A DNA stretch of 64,000 nt from Cloacimonetes bacterium UBA3541 (GTDB lineage Bacteria > Cloacimonadota > Cloacimonadia > Cloacimonadales > Cloacimonadaceae), in NCBI GenBank assembly GCA_002376725.1, contig DFOM01000016.1, forward strand, positions 8,033-72,032, read 5' to 3'. Positions 56,201 through 63,839 of the stretch are shown here, piece by piece. Position numbers and translations under genes: made by a program. Position 1 is the stretch's first letter; each line of letters starts with the position of its first letter. The notes under the pieces are model-generated. The model made no database searches. It was not told where the DNA came from and was given only the letters and a program-made list of their open reading frames with translations.

Positions 56201-57330
56201 TGATTTTTATTAGCAATAATCTGCCAGTCTTGGTTGATTTTTATTTCTCCTGGTGGAATAAAACCAAGATCTATTATCTTTCTTATTAATCGTTTTCCCA
56301 GTTCTGGCTCTTGAGGGTCTAGCACTGCCTTACCAATGGTGAGCACACAGTCCAACACAATACTGGTATGTATATCCTTATATTCTGCTAGGTAATCAAA
56401 TACAGAGTCTAATAGTGAATTTATTTCTTTAGGAGACAGGGTTTCTCTTAAATGCCCTAAAATCCGATTAAAATCCCATAAAAGATGGTCAGTAAGGCCA
56501 TTCATTGGTGGAAGACTTAAAAGGTAAAAGATATAATGGATTTTTTCTGGTAAACTAGGCATTTGTGCCAATAAGTCTCTATGACGAATTGCTATATCAT
56601 TGAAAGAAGGAATTTCTTTCAATTCCTCAATATTTTTAACCTTGGTTAACCTATTTAAATGTTGGTTGTAGTACCTGGTACCTATAGTTTTGGAAAGGTA
56701 ACTGCGACTGAGAGTAATTAAATCAGCATATTTATCATACCATTCCTCAATAGATGCACTGGATTTCCACAATTTTAGAGAAGATTGATAGATTGATTTT
56801 AATAGCTTTAATAACCTTTCGGGATTGGATATCTTGGAGTAAAGAAGCTGAAGGGTTTTATAGCATTGTCCCGTTAACGGAATAAATAAATCAGGATAAT
56901 TCTCATACCATTGTTCCAATATTTCTACACAATGTTCCAGAACTATTTGAGTAACTTGTTCCTGCCCAGCTAAAGCACTGGTGAAAGAAAGAAATTCAGT
57001 TATAGTTTTCTGTCTAGTTTCTTTTTTTTCTGCTTTCTTAAAAATAGTCTCAAAGATATCAAGGATAATTGATAAAGCTTTATCTCTTTCTGGAAGCTGA
57101 AGATAGAACCATAAATCGCCAAAAACACTTTGTCTAAGTAAAAACAGCACTTCATCCCAATTGGCATATGGATGATGATACTCTTCCAAAAATTGCTTGG
57201 TCCGCTGTTGTATACCAAAATAATTGGCGCTTTGCTTTAGCAACCACTGGCTTTCTGGCGAAAGAACAATCTCTTTTACCTGAGTTTGTGCCAGGTTTTC
57301 GGCTAAAGCCTGAGACTGTATTTTATCCAC
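53263..57330 (-). CDS. PPDK-like protein: unknown N-terminus, ATP-binding and phospho-His domains, no PEP barrel
   Basis: A 1355-residue protein. Residues 1 to about 850 are mainly helical and match nothing I recognise. From about 850 the pyruvate phosphate dikinase ATP-binding domain begins (LGAKAYFLKKM, LLSVRSGAPMSLPGAM and LNIGMNDE), followed by MEFTFEGPRKEQLYILQTR. Near residue 1290 is the swivelling phospho-His motif TSRGGVTSHAAVTAVR. The protein ends about 60 residues later, so the PEP/pyruvate TIM barrel is missing. GTG at 57330 is favoured as start because GAGG lies 8 nt upstream; a TTG four codons earlier has no site. It probably makes a phospho-His intermediate from ATP, with an unknown acceptor. 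Confidence 0.78.
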   Translation of the reverse strand: MDKIQSQALAENLAQTQVKEIVLSPESQWLLKQSANYFGIQQRTKQFLEEYHHPYANWDEVLFLLRQSVFGDLWFYLQLPERDKALSIILDIFETIFKKAEKKETRQKTITEFLSFTSALAGQEQVTQIVLEHCVEILEQWYENYPDLFIPLTGQCYKTLQLLYSKISNPERLLKLLKSIYQSSLKLWKSSASIEEWYDKYADLITLSRSYLSKTIGTRYYNQHLNRLTKVKNIEELKEIPSFNDIAIRHRDLLAQMPSLPEKIHYIFYLLSLPPMNGLTDHLLWDFNRILGHLRETLSPKEINSLLDSVFDYLAEYKDIHTSIVLDCVLTIGKAVLDPQEPELGKRLIRKIIDLGFIPPGEIKINQDWQIIANKNHIKNIRVWLQLISIDPAFCKDLLAALTIAIIQQGIFVSDTDLFQKDVSAFLNSNIKPIYVQVKHLLRLLPVFYNEIGAEGEIRDLSTEIDELCYRKDLLMHFVRKQVHTESNNTQIQLMQEILNYWIDLDPTHLKGLVPEDVDNYISHPDNITKTQHQAVNKFLSDHNLDAKTLLNQSWQSITPLFKSIKNDDIPLKKLELLCRIYYLLLDKYRLDPYDITKFLSRYNWFDQKEQLRLKQSLARNDYDSSIHQMLKYISRLNKIVLDPQPTQAWENIYYKRHIAAGIPSMYGQYREPKLEAMGMIFRLENLIERLIEKNIQQLNLEYLTAKTLKRIIHILELYELGLIHEGYSISAFSNALEMLKSSQRIVRLSLDQYLDLFKQIKDSITELINEYFYRFYEQELSNLPVKGATGKYKKLTSQQMFAEEFFRKLLGGSFLVQSIDNFITQIITSLNAMKNIFAPEDLSVVMSYDPDVLFVPLHTNNRRLDNQVLLGAKAYFLKKMIQYEFPIPAGIVITTELFRARNIIRAHPEMEKELDEKIRSNVNRIENYTGLEYGNPEAPLLLSVRSGAPMSLPGAMCTFLNIGMNDEITLKLSTMPNFGWTAWDCYRRLLQSWGMAYGIDRDEFDAVMINYKRHYKVQLKTQFTPDQMRQMCTSYKEVLAYHKVIFEQDVFLQLKQAINHVLDSWNTDRARLYRQKLQIADDWGTAVLIQKMILGNISLDSGTGVVFTYADWSKEPGITLNGDFTLCSQGEDVVAGLVYTLPISEQQRKLSKTPVQVSLEKDFPEIYARLLSLARLMIEERGYPHQEMEFTFEGPRKEQLYILQTRNQLITKVKQYTVFNVPKRELKLLGNGIGVGKGALNGIIVISRKDIDELKDKNMPLILVKPDTVPEDMELLFDCQGLLTSRGGVTSHAAVTAVRLGIIGIVNCPQLKVIEEENICRIGEYILHSGDKIAIDASSGSIYLGHYPVETIPG

Positions 57331-57418
57331 ACTTATCCTCAAATATTCTTTAGGATTATTAAATTATGATTATTTTGATGTTCCCTAAAAAAGCTGAATT
57401 TCAATGCTCTTAATTCTA

Positions 57419-57445
57419 TAAATATTATTTAGGTTTTAATGTCAA
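57419..57445 (-). promoter_or_regulatory. Candidate promoter of the PPDK-like gene (TTGACA-N15-TATTTA)
   Basis: Minus-strand TTGACA (57445-57440), 15 nt, TATTTA (57424-57419). It lies right after the polA stop codon and leaves a leader of about 80 nt. Confidence 0.4.
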
Positions 57446-57453
57446 GATTCTTT

Positions 57454-60210
57454 TCAGTGAGCGTCAAACCAGCTATGACCATATCCGATATCTACTTTTA
57501 AAGCGACAATACGACTGTATTTTTCTGGTAATGCTTCTTCCATAGCTTTTCTAACCAGCTTCTCTGCTTCCGGTAAAAATTGTTTATGCACTTCAAAGAC
57601 TAATTCATCATGAACCTGTAGTATCATCTTGATTCTGGGATTATCCTTAATCTGTTTATGTATATCAATCATAGCAATCTTGATAAGGTCAGCTGCTGTA
57701 CCCTGTATAGGCATATTTACCGCCACTCTTTCTGCTTCTGCTCTTAATCCTTGGTTGCTGCTATTTATATTTTTGAGATAGAGCTTTCTGCCAAACAGGG
57801 TCTGACAAAATCCGTGTAATCTTGCTTCTGCTTTGCAGTTATTAATGAAAGCACGGATAGTCGGGAAACGATGGAAATATTCATCAATGAGCTTTTTAGC
57901 TTCTTCTTGAGAAATTCCCAGTTCCCGAGAAAGCTTTTTCTGTCCCATTCCATAAAGCAGACCAAAATTTATGATCTTAGCTTTTCTTCGTTCTTCGTCA
58001 GTAACCTCATTCAACGGTTTTCCCGAGATTAAAGCTGCAGTTTGTCGGTGGATATCTATATCTTGTTTAAAAGAATCTATCAGTACTTGATCTCCGGACA
58101 TTAATGCCAGCAATCTCAATTCTATCTGAGAGTAATCTGCATCCATCAGTTCCCAATCAGGATCAGCTGCTATAAAGGCTTTACGAACAGTTTTACCTAA
58201 ATCTGTCCTAACTGGTATATTTTGAAGATTGGGATTAGAAGAAGAAAGCCTACCAGTTGAAGCCACAGTCTGATTAAAAGAAGAATGTATTCTTTCGGTT
58301 TTAGGATTTATAAGCTTTGGCAATGCATTCACATAGGTGGATTCCAGTTTACTCAACATCCGGTATTGTAAAAGTTTCTCTGCAATCTCATATTTTTCTG
58401 CTAGCTCTTCCAGCACTGCACTATCAGTGGAATAACCCCTTTTAGTCTTCTTTTTTGCTGGTAATTTCTTTTCCTCAAAAAGGACTTTTGCCAGTTGCTG
58501 AGTTGAATTAATATTAAACTCATATCCCGCATAGGCATAAATCTCTTCAGTCAGTTTTTCCAGTTCTTTATTGATACTTCTGGAAATCTCCTTCAATACT
58601 TCTGTATCAATGCTTACTCCATTCTCTTCCATCTGTTGTAAAACTGGTATCAAAGGAATTTCTATATTTTCATACAACTCTTTTAAACCTGTATTTTCTA
58701 ATCTCTTCATATAGATAGGATAGAGCATATAGACCACCCAGGCATCTTCTGCAGAATATTCACAAGCCTTATCTACTTCCAGCAGATCAAAGCTGGGACA
58801 GGTCTTTTTGTTTATTAAGCTGGAAAAAGTAACCATCTCATATTGAAGTTCGGTAGCAGCACAGGTATCTAGAGAATATTGATTGGTTCCAGGGTCTAAA
58901 AGATATGCCGCAATCATTGTGTCCGCAATTTTATTATTCCAGTGCCAGCCTTCCTGGTGCAAGACAATCATATCATATTTAATATTATGTCCTAGAATTA
59001 ATTTCCCTTTTAAGGCTTCATTCAATTCACGCAAAGTCTTCTCTTTAGGGAGATTTTGCTGATCCTTATGTCCAAGAGGTAGGTACCAAGCCACATCAAT
59101 TTCAAAACATAATGAAATACCAACTAAATCAGCTCGCATAGCATCTTCAGATGTAGTCTCCGTATCCAGACTCACCAGATTTACCTGCTTCAAGTCCTCC
59201 AGTAATTTAGCGTAATTTTCTGGTGTTACCAGTGATGCCTGAAACTTTTTTTCTTCCTGTGGTGTAGAAGCAGTATAATCTCTTTCAAAGATGTCACCTT
59301 GTACAAATGTCTTAGTTTCCGCTTGAGGAATAAAAATAGATGTTTTCTGCCCATACCTATTATCTATCAATCTCTTTAAAGTATTTATTTCATAGCGAGT
59401 TAGAAAATCTTTTGCCTTATACAAAGATTCTGGATTAAACTTTAGCGATTCTATGGGAGGAATTTCTATTGGGACATTCCTGATTATCATAGCTAGCTGC
59501 CTGGAAAGATAGGCATTTTCTCTACCTTCAATTAATTTTTTCCTTAACTTTTCTGGTATTTCATCCAGATGAGCATAAATTTCATCCAGATCGGAGTATT
59601 GTTTAAGCAACTTAACAGCAGTAACTTCTCCTATGCCTCTAACACCAGGTATATTATCGCTGGGATCTCCAGCTAATGCGAGAAAATCTACAAATTGTTC
59701 CGGTGTAATGCCATATTTCTTATAAATGGCTTCTTTATCCAGGGTAATATTTTTCATCGGGTTATAGATAACTGCTCTATCATCAACCAATTGTGCATAA
59801 TCTTTATCAACGGTAACAAACACTATATCATAATCAGATTTAAAATGTTCGGCTAAAGTTGCTAAAGCATCATCTGCTTCGTAGCCATCTAGAGATATTT
59901 CTTTTAGACCGATTATCTGAAAAAACTGCTGTACTGGTTCAACCTGTGCCAGAAGGGCATCTGGCATTGGAGGTCTATTAGCTTTATAAGCCTCACTGAG
60001 CTCATGTCTAAAAGTGGGAGCTTTACGGTCAAAGCTTATCAATAAATTCTCTGCCTTTTTAGAATCCAATAAATGCAAGAAGGAATTGACCACACCATAT
60101 ATAGCACTGGTATTTTCGCCTCTACTATTTATTAATGGATTATTAACAAAAGCGTAATAAGAGCGATACAAAAGAGCTGTACCATCAATCAAGTAAAGTT
60201 TATTGCGCAT
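57454..60210 (-). CDS. polA: DNA polymerase I
   Basis: Repair and Okazaki-fragment polymerase of 918 residues with all three activities. The N-terminal 5'-3' exonuclease has YLIDGTALLYRSYYAF, SLDGYEADDALATLA and LAGDPSDNIPGVRGIGEVTA. The 3'-5' exonuclease keeps the acidic residues (SLDTETTSED, LGHNIKYD, YSAEDAW), so proofreading looks intact. The polymerase has DADYSQIELRLLA, INFGLLYGMG and QVHDELVFEV. ATG at 60210 has AAGGAG upstream; the longer frame adds nine residues without a site. A TTGACA (60283-60278) lies upstream without a clear -10 partner. Confidence 0.97.
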   Translation of the reverse strand: MRNKLYLIDGTALLYRSYYAFVNNPLINSRGENTSAIYGVVNSFLHLLDSKKAENLLISFDRKAPTFRHELSEAYKANRPPMPDALLAQVEPVQQFFQIIGLKEISLDGYEADDALATLAEHFKSDYDIVFVTVDKDYAQLVDDRAVIYNPMKNITLDKEAIYKKYGITPEQFVDFLALAGDPSDNIPGVRGIGEVTAVKLLKQYSDLDEIYAHLDEIPEKLRKKLIEGRENAYLSRQLAMIIRNVPIEIPPIESLKFNPESLYKAKDFLTRYEINTLKRLIDNRYGQKTSIFIPQAETKTFVQGDIFERDYTASTPQEEKKFQASLVTPENYAKLLEDLKQVNLVSLDTETTSEDAMRADLVGISLCFEIDVAWYLPLGHKDQQNLPKEKTLRELNEALKGKLILGHNIKYDMIVLHQEGWHWNNKIADTMIAAYLLDPGTNQYSLDTCAATELQYEMVTFSSLINKKTCPSFDLLEVDKACEYSAEDAWVVYMLYPIYMKRLENTGLKELYENIEIPLIPVLQQMEENGVSIDTEVLKEISRSINKELEKLTEEIYAYAGYEFNINSTQQLAKVLFEEKKLPAKKKTKRGYSTDSAVLEELAEKYEIAEKLLQYRMLSKLESTYVNALPKLINPKTERIHSSFNQTVASTGRLSSSNPNLQNIPVRTDLGKTVRKAFIAADPDWELMDADYSQIELRLLALMSGDQVLIDSFKQDIDIHRQTAALISGKPLNEVTDEERRKAKIINFGLLYGMGQKKLSRELGISQEEAKKLIDEYFHRFPTIRAFINNCKAEARLHGFCQTLFGRKLYLKNINSSNQGLRAEAERVAVNMPIQGTAADLIKIAMIDIHKQIKDNPRIKMILQVHDELVFEVHKQFLPEAEKLVRKAMEEALPEKYSRIVALKVDIGYGHSWFDAH

Positions 60211-60342
60211 TATCTTTACTCCTTTATCATATATCAAAGCTAATTCTCTTTTTCATATTCTGTTATTCTGATTAAACTGTCAATAATAAATCACTTATCT
60301 TCAGAGCTATCAATATGAAAAAGACAGATTTGCAGCTTAATC

Positions 60343-60348
60343 TTGACA
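60343..60348 (+). promoter_or_regulatory. TTGACA box before the phosphate-transport genes
   Basis: TTGACA 60 nt before the DUF47 ATG, followed by TAAATA after 13 nt or TACTTA after 17 nt. It lies inside the upstream part of an open frame beginning at 60315, which argues that the real start codon is the ATG at 60408. Confidence 0.35.
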
Positions 60349-60407
60349 AAATATACAATTATAAATACTTATTAAATTTGAAATTTAAGATTATCCAAGG
60401 AGAAACA

Positions 60408-61052
60408 ATGGCTCTGGTCTTAAAAACCACTAAATTCGTAGAATCTCAGATTGATACATTTCTGGATATAATTAGTGATTCTGCTTTAATTTTCCGTTTT
60501 GCAATGGATGACTATCTGCAGGAAAGAATATCACAATTTGAAGAAAGGTTGAATTTGATTAGAGAGAATGAAAAGAAAGTAGATGACCTCCGGATAGCAG
60601 TGGAACGCTATCTTTATGAACGAACTCTAATTCCAGAAAATCGGGGTGATGTTCTGGCTATTCTAGAAAATACCGATGAAGTAATGGACCATATGAAGGA
60701 CTCATTGATGCAGTTTTCTATTGAAAATCCAGAAATTCCATCTGTATTGGATGACCTCTGGATGCAAACTACCACTGCTTCTACTGCAGCAGTAGAACAA
60801 CTGGTCTTTGCTGTTCGTTCCTTCTTCCGTGACCTCAGTCAGGTCAATAACTTCATTCATAAGGTCTATTTCTTCGAACGAGAAGCTGACCAATTGGGAG
60901 AAAAGCTTCGTCGTCAAATATTTTCTCTGGATATAGACCTTGCCCTCAAAAGTCAGCTAAGGTGGTTTGCTATTCATATTGAACAGATTTCTGATTATGC
61001 TCAAGCTGTCTGTGATAGACTTGCTATCTATACTATAAAAAGACAATTATAG
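60408..61052 (+). CDS. PhoU-like DUF47 protein, regulator of the adjacent PiT transporter
   Basis: A 214-residue all-helical protein of the DUF47/TIGR00153 group, distantly related to PhoU. It starts MALVLKTTKFVESQIDTF; AAGGAG lies 7 nt upstream of this ATG, whereas a longer frame from 60315 has no site and covers a promoter-like box. There are no membrane segments. It is followed 13 bp later by the PiT transporter gene, the usual pairing, and it probably modulates phosphate uptake. The assignment rests on the helical pattern and the pairing. Confidence 0.82.
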   Translation: MALVLKTTKFVESQIDTFLDIISDSALIFRFAMDDYLQERISQFEERLNLIRENEKKVDDLRIAVERYLYERTLIPENRGDVLAILENTDEVMDHMKDSLMQFSIENPEIPSVLDDLWMQTTTASTAAVEQLVFAVRSFFRDLSQVNNFIHKVYFFEREADQLGEKLRRQIFSLDIDLALKSQLRWFAIHIEQISDYAQAVCDRLAIYTIKRQL

Positions 61053-61065
61053 TATTTAAGCTAAA

Positions 61066-62559
61066 ATGGTCTATTTCTTTCTTCTAAGCGGTTTATTCAT
61101 CGGTTGGTCAATGGGAGCAAATGATACCGGCAATATTTTTGGTGCTGCCGTTTCCACTCGTATGATTAAATTCCGCAAGGCTGCGCTAATTGCTTCTATA
61201 TTCTATACATTAGGAGCTTTTCTGGAGGGTAGCGGTCCTTCAAGTACCCTTGGTCGTTTAGGCACGGTTGATGCTATCGGAGGTGCTTTTACGGTTGCCC
61301 TGGCTGCCGCTTTAGCTATAGTGGCAATTGTTCGTTTAGGAATTCCGGTTTCAGTATCCCAGACTATTGTGGGAGCAATAATTGGTTGGAACCACTTTTC
61401 GGGACGTATAACTGATTTTGATTCTCTGATTACTATTGCTAGTAGCTGGATTATTGCCTTTATTGTTTCTGCTGCGGTGGCTGCATTATTCTTTTATCCG
61501 ATGCGTTGGTGGATAAATCGCTCTCGCCTTCATCTTCTGGAACAAGATTTAATTATCCGTTATGCCTTAGTTATTTTTGGAGCTATTGCTGCTTATTTTT
61601 TAGGTGCAAATACCATAGCTAATGCTATAGGTGTCTTTGTGCCAGTTACTCCCTTCAAAGATCTAACCATTGGTTCTGTGTTTTCACTTACTGGTGTTCA
61701 ACAATTATATCTGATTGGCGCTCTATCTGTGGTTCTAGGCATCTACACCTATTCACAAAAAGTAATGGGAACAGTCGGACACGAAATATATAAACTTTCA
61801 CCAGCTACTGCATTAGTAGCTCTTTTAGCGGAAACTTTTGTCCTGTTTCTATTTTCTTCTCGGGGATTACAAAATTTTCTCCTTTCTATCGGTTTACCTG
61901 CTATTCCTTTAGTTCCTATATCCTCTACTCAAGCTATGGTAGGTGCTGTACTGGGTATAGGTCTAGCTAAGGGAGGGAAAAATATTAAATACAATGTACT
62001 CGGAAAGGTAACATTGGCTTGGATTGTGGCACCTTTGATGGCTTTTTTTCTCGCCTTTATTGCCCTATTTATTAGTCAGAATGTGTTTGAGCTTCAGGTA
62101 CGTCTCCCTATTACATATACAGTTGATAAAGCTGCCGTTAAAGAAATAGAAAAACAGGGTATTGATACGAAAAATCTCTCGTTTGTCAATTTACGCACCT
62201 TCAATTCTGAAAGAGGACTCTATAAAGAACTTGTTCAGGATGATTTTTATACTCACGAAGAAGCTAAAACTATCATCCAGATATGTGAAAATTATCCACT
62301 ACAAGTCAATCTGGAACTGCTTAATAAAGGAGGTCTCAATCGTCGTTTCACGGCTGAACAACTTGAAGCTCTATCAAAATTGGATGGAATGAAATTCAAA
62401 CGGAAATGGAACTTAATTCAAGCACTATCTGAATATCCTGCCTGGAAATTGATTGAGCCACCACAATCTGAAGCAGATAAAAAACATAACGAAGATTTAA
62501 AATCGGATTTTGATATTCTATATAAAGTCTTCTATCTTCCACCTAATAATAAAATCTAA
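61066..62559 (+). CDS. pit: PiT-family inorganic phosphate transporter with C-terminal extension
   Basis: Inner-membrane phosphate symporter of 497 residues with about ten helices. The two inverted PiT signatures are GANDTGNIFGAAVSTR (residues 17-32; usual form GANDVANA) and GANTIANAIGVF (near 183), with PVSVSQTIVGAIIGWN and PISSTQAMVGAVLGIG also conserved. After the last helix (about residue 345) comes a soluble tail of about 150 residues, charged and helical, not typical of the shorter PiT proteins. Neighbour DUF47 supports phosphate; sulfate is the main alternative substrate in this superfamily. Confidence 0.88.
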   Translation: MVYFFLLSGLFIGWSMGANDTGNIFGAAVSTRMIKFRKAALIASIFYTLGAFLEGSGPSSTLGRLGTVDAIGGAFTVALAAALAIVAIVRLGIPVSVSQTIVGAIIGWNHFSGRITDFDSLITIASSWIIAFIVSAAVAALFFYPMRWWINRSRLHLLEQDLIIRYALVIFGAIAAYFLGANTIANAIGVFVPVTPFKDLTIGSVFSLTGVQQLYLIGALSVVLGIYTYSQKVMGTVGHEIYKLSPATALVALLAETFVLFLFSSRGLQNFLLSIGLPAIPLVPISSTQAMVGAVLGIGLAKGGKNIKYNVLGKVTLAWIVAPLMAFFLAFIALFISQNVFELQVRLPITYTVDKAAVKEIEKQGIDTKNLSFVNLRTFNSERGLYKELVQDDFYTHEEAKTIIQICENYPLQVNLELLNKGGLNRRFTAEQLEALSKLDGMKFKRKWNLIQALSEYPAWKLIEPPQSEADKKHNEDLKSDFDILYKVFYLPPNNKI

Positions 62560-62574
62560 AGAAAATTAGCTGTA

Positions 62575-63474
62575 ATGAATTTTTTTCAGGGACAGAATCT
62601 CACCTTTATTTTGTGTTTCCTTATCGGCTTTATCTTGAAGAAGCTGAAACTGTTGCATAAAGATGATGCACATATCCTTCTTCGCTTTGTGCTGAATGTC
62701 TGTATCCCACCTCTAATGATTCTTGCTATTTACCGTGCTACTTTAGCTCTGGATTTACTTTTAGTAGCCTTATGCGCAATGCTGGTGATGGTTATTATCT
62801 ATTTTATCTCTTCTGCTATAGGAAAAAAGCTGAAGATGGAACCTCAAACATTCGGAAGTTTCCTTGTAGCAACTATGATAATGAACACAGCTTTCGCCCT
62901 ACCTTATTTTAAAGTTATTGGCAGTGAAGAACTGGCTCGTGCTTCCCTTTTTGATATTGGAAACACCATAATGATTTTTACTTTTGCCTATTATCAAGCA
63001 ATCAAATATGGAAGTTCTGCTAACAAAGAAAAAATCCAGCTAAAAAAGTTTCTGACCCTTCCTCCTTTGTATGCTATAATTTTTGCGTTTCTGATTAAAA
63101 TCTTGCAGGTACAACTTTCTAATACAGTAATCTCTTTTCTGGAACTTTTAGGAAATCCTACAGGAATTCTGATGATGGTTGCTCTCGGATTAGCCTGTGA
63201 GCCAAAGTCCCAGTATATCGGTAAAGCTCTTATTGCTGTCATACTAAGAATGGGTGCGGGTTTGATTATTGGCTATCTACTGACACTGATCTTCAGATTA
63301 CAAGGAACAGCTAAAATAGTAGTCATTGTCTGTTCTTCACTTCCCGCTGGTTTTAATACCCTTATCTTGGCTGATAGAGAAAATATGGACCGTGATTTCG
63401 CTGCTACCGTGGTATCAATTTCTACCTTTATTGCTCTTTTTACTATACCGTTACTCATAAATTTCTTCTATTAA
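62575..63474 (+). CDS. AEC-family (auxin efflux carrier-like) permease
   Basis: A 299-residue membrane protein with about ten helices in two inverted halves. Family features are LLRFVLNVCIPPLMILAI near residue 38, the ATMIMNTAFALPYF break (near 98-111) and GNPTGILMMVALG near 190. Bacterial AEC members export or import small organic acids; malonate and malate are known examples. Substrate here is unknown. It lies 15 bp after pit and is the last gene of this transcript. Confidence 0.82.
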   Translation: MNFFQGQNLTFILCFLIGFILKKLKLLHKDDAHILLRFVLNVCIPPLMILAIYRATLALDLLLVALCAMLVMVIIYFISSAIGKKLKMEPQTFGSFLVATMIMNTAFALPYFKVIGSEELARASLFDIGNTIMIFTFAYYQAIKYGSSANKEKIQLKKFLTLPPLYAIIFAFLIKILQVQLSNTVISFLELLGNPTGILMMVALGLACEPKSQYIGKALIAVILRMGAGLIIGYLLTLIFRLQGTAKIVVIVCSSLPAGFNTLILADRENMDRDFAATVVSISTFIALFTIPLLINFFY

Positions 63475-63743
63475 CCTAAATAATATATAAAAGAAGGGAA
63501 TAGGAGAATCCTCTATCAATAAAACCATCCGGTAGTTAAAACCTTAACGAATAAGTTTTCTAACTTTTTTCTTGAAAAAATGAGTTTCTGTGAAGCACAG
63601 TAAATAAAAAAATCTACTATCTCTCTTTATTTCACGAGAACACCTATCTCAAATTTAATTTTTTTTATAATTTCCTTTTTAGAGAGAAAAACATTCATTG
63701 TTCCGAGAGCTCAACATCTTATTGTCCAATGCATTATATTATT
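63475..63743. other. Non-coding region upstream of hsp20
   Basis: About 270 bp of AT-rich DNA without a gene. I see no tRNA or clear terminator of the AEC permease transcript apart from the inverted repeat at 63744-63770 noted separately. Confidence 0.5.
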
Positions 63744-63770
63744 TTAGCAGTTAAATCCTGAGACTGCTAA
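63744..63770 (+). promoter_or_regulatory. CIRCE-like inverted repeat upstream of hsp20
   Basis: TTAGCAGTT-N9-GACTGCTAA. The 9-9-9 layout is exactly that of CIRCE (TTAGCACTC-N9-GAGTGCTAA), the HrcA operator; 15 of 18 arm bases agree, and the arms pair with each other at 8 of 9 positions. It lies 69 bp before the hsp20 ATG. A run of six T follows directly, so it could instead be an intrinsic terminator, although the stem is GC-poor and the nearest upstream gene ends 270 bp away. Confidence 0.55.
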
Positions 63771-63806
63771 TTTTTTATTTGCTTTTTTGGGAACTTCCAT
63801 TATATT

Positions 63807-63834
63807 TATAATAGACAATAAAAAACTAGGAGGT
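63807..63834 (+). promoter_or_regulatory. hsp20 -10 element and ribosome-binding site
   Basis: TATAAT (63807-63812) is a perfect -10 hexamer, with only a weak TTTTTG 17 nt upstream as -35. A strong AGGAGGT (63828-63834) precedes the ATG by 5 nt. If this is the promoter, the CIRCE-like site lies upstream of the -35 region rather than over the start point. Confidence 0.5.
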
Positions 63835-63839
63835 ATAAA

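Noticed and set aside
63744..63770. The inverted repeat as a plain terminator of the AEC permease transcript
   Set aside because: Not excluded, but the exact 27-nt CIRCE geometry, the position before hsp20, the GC-poor stem and the 270-bp distance from the permease stop favour an operator.
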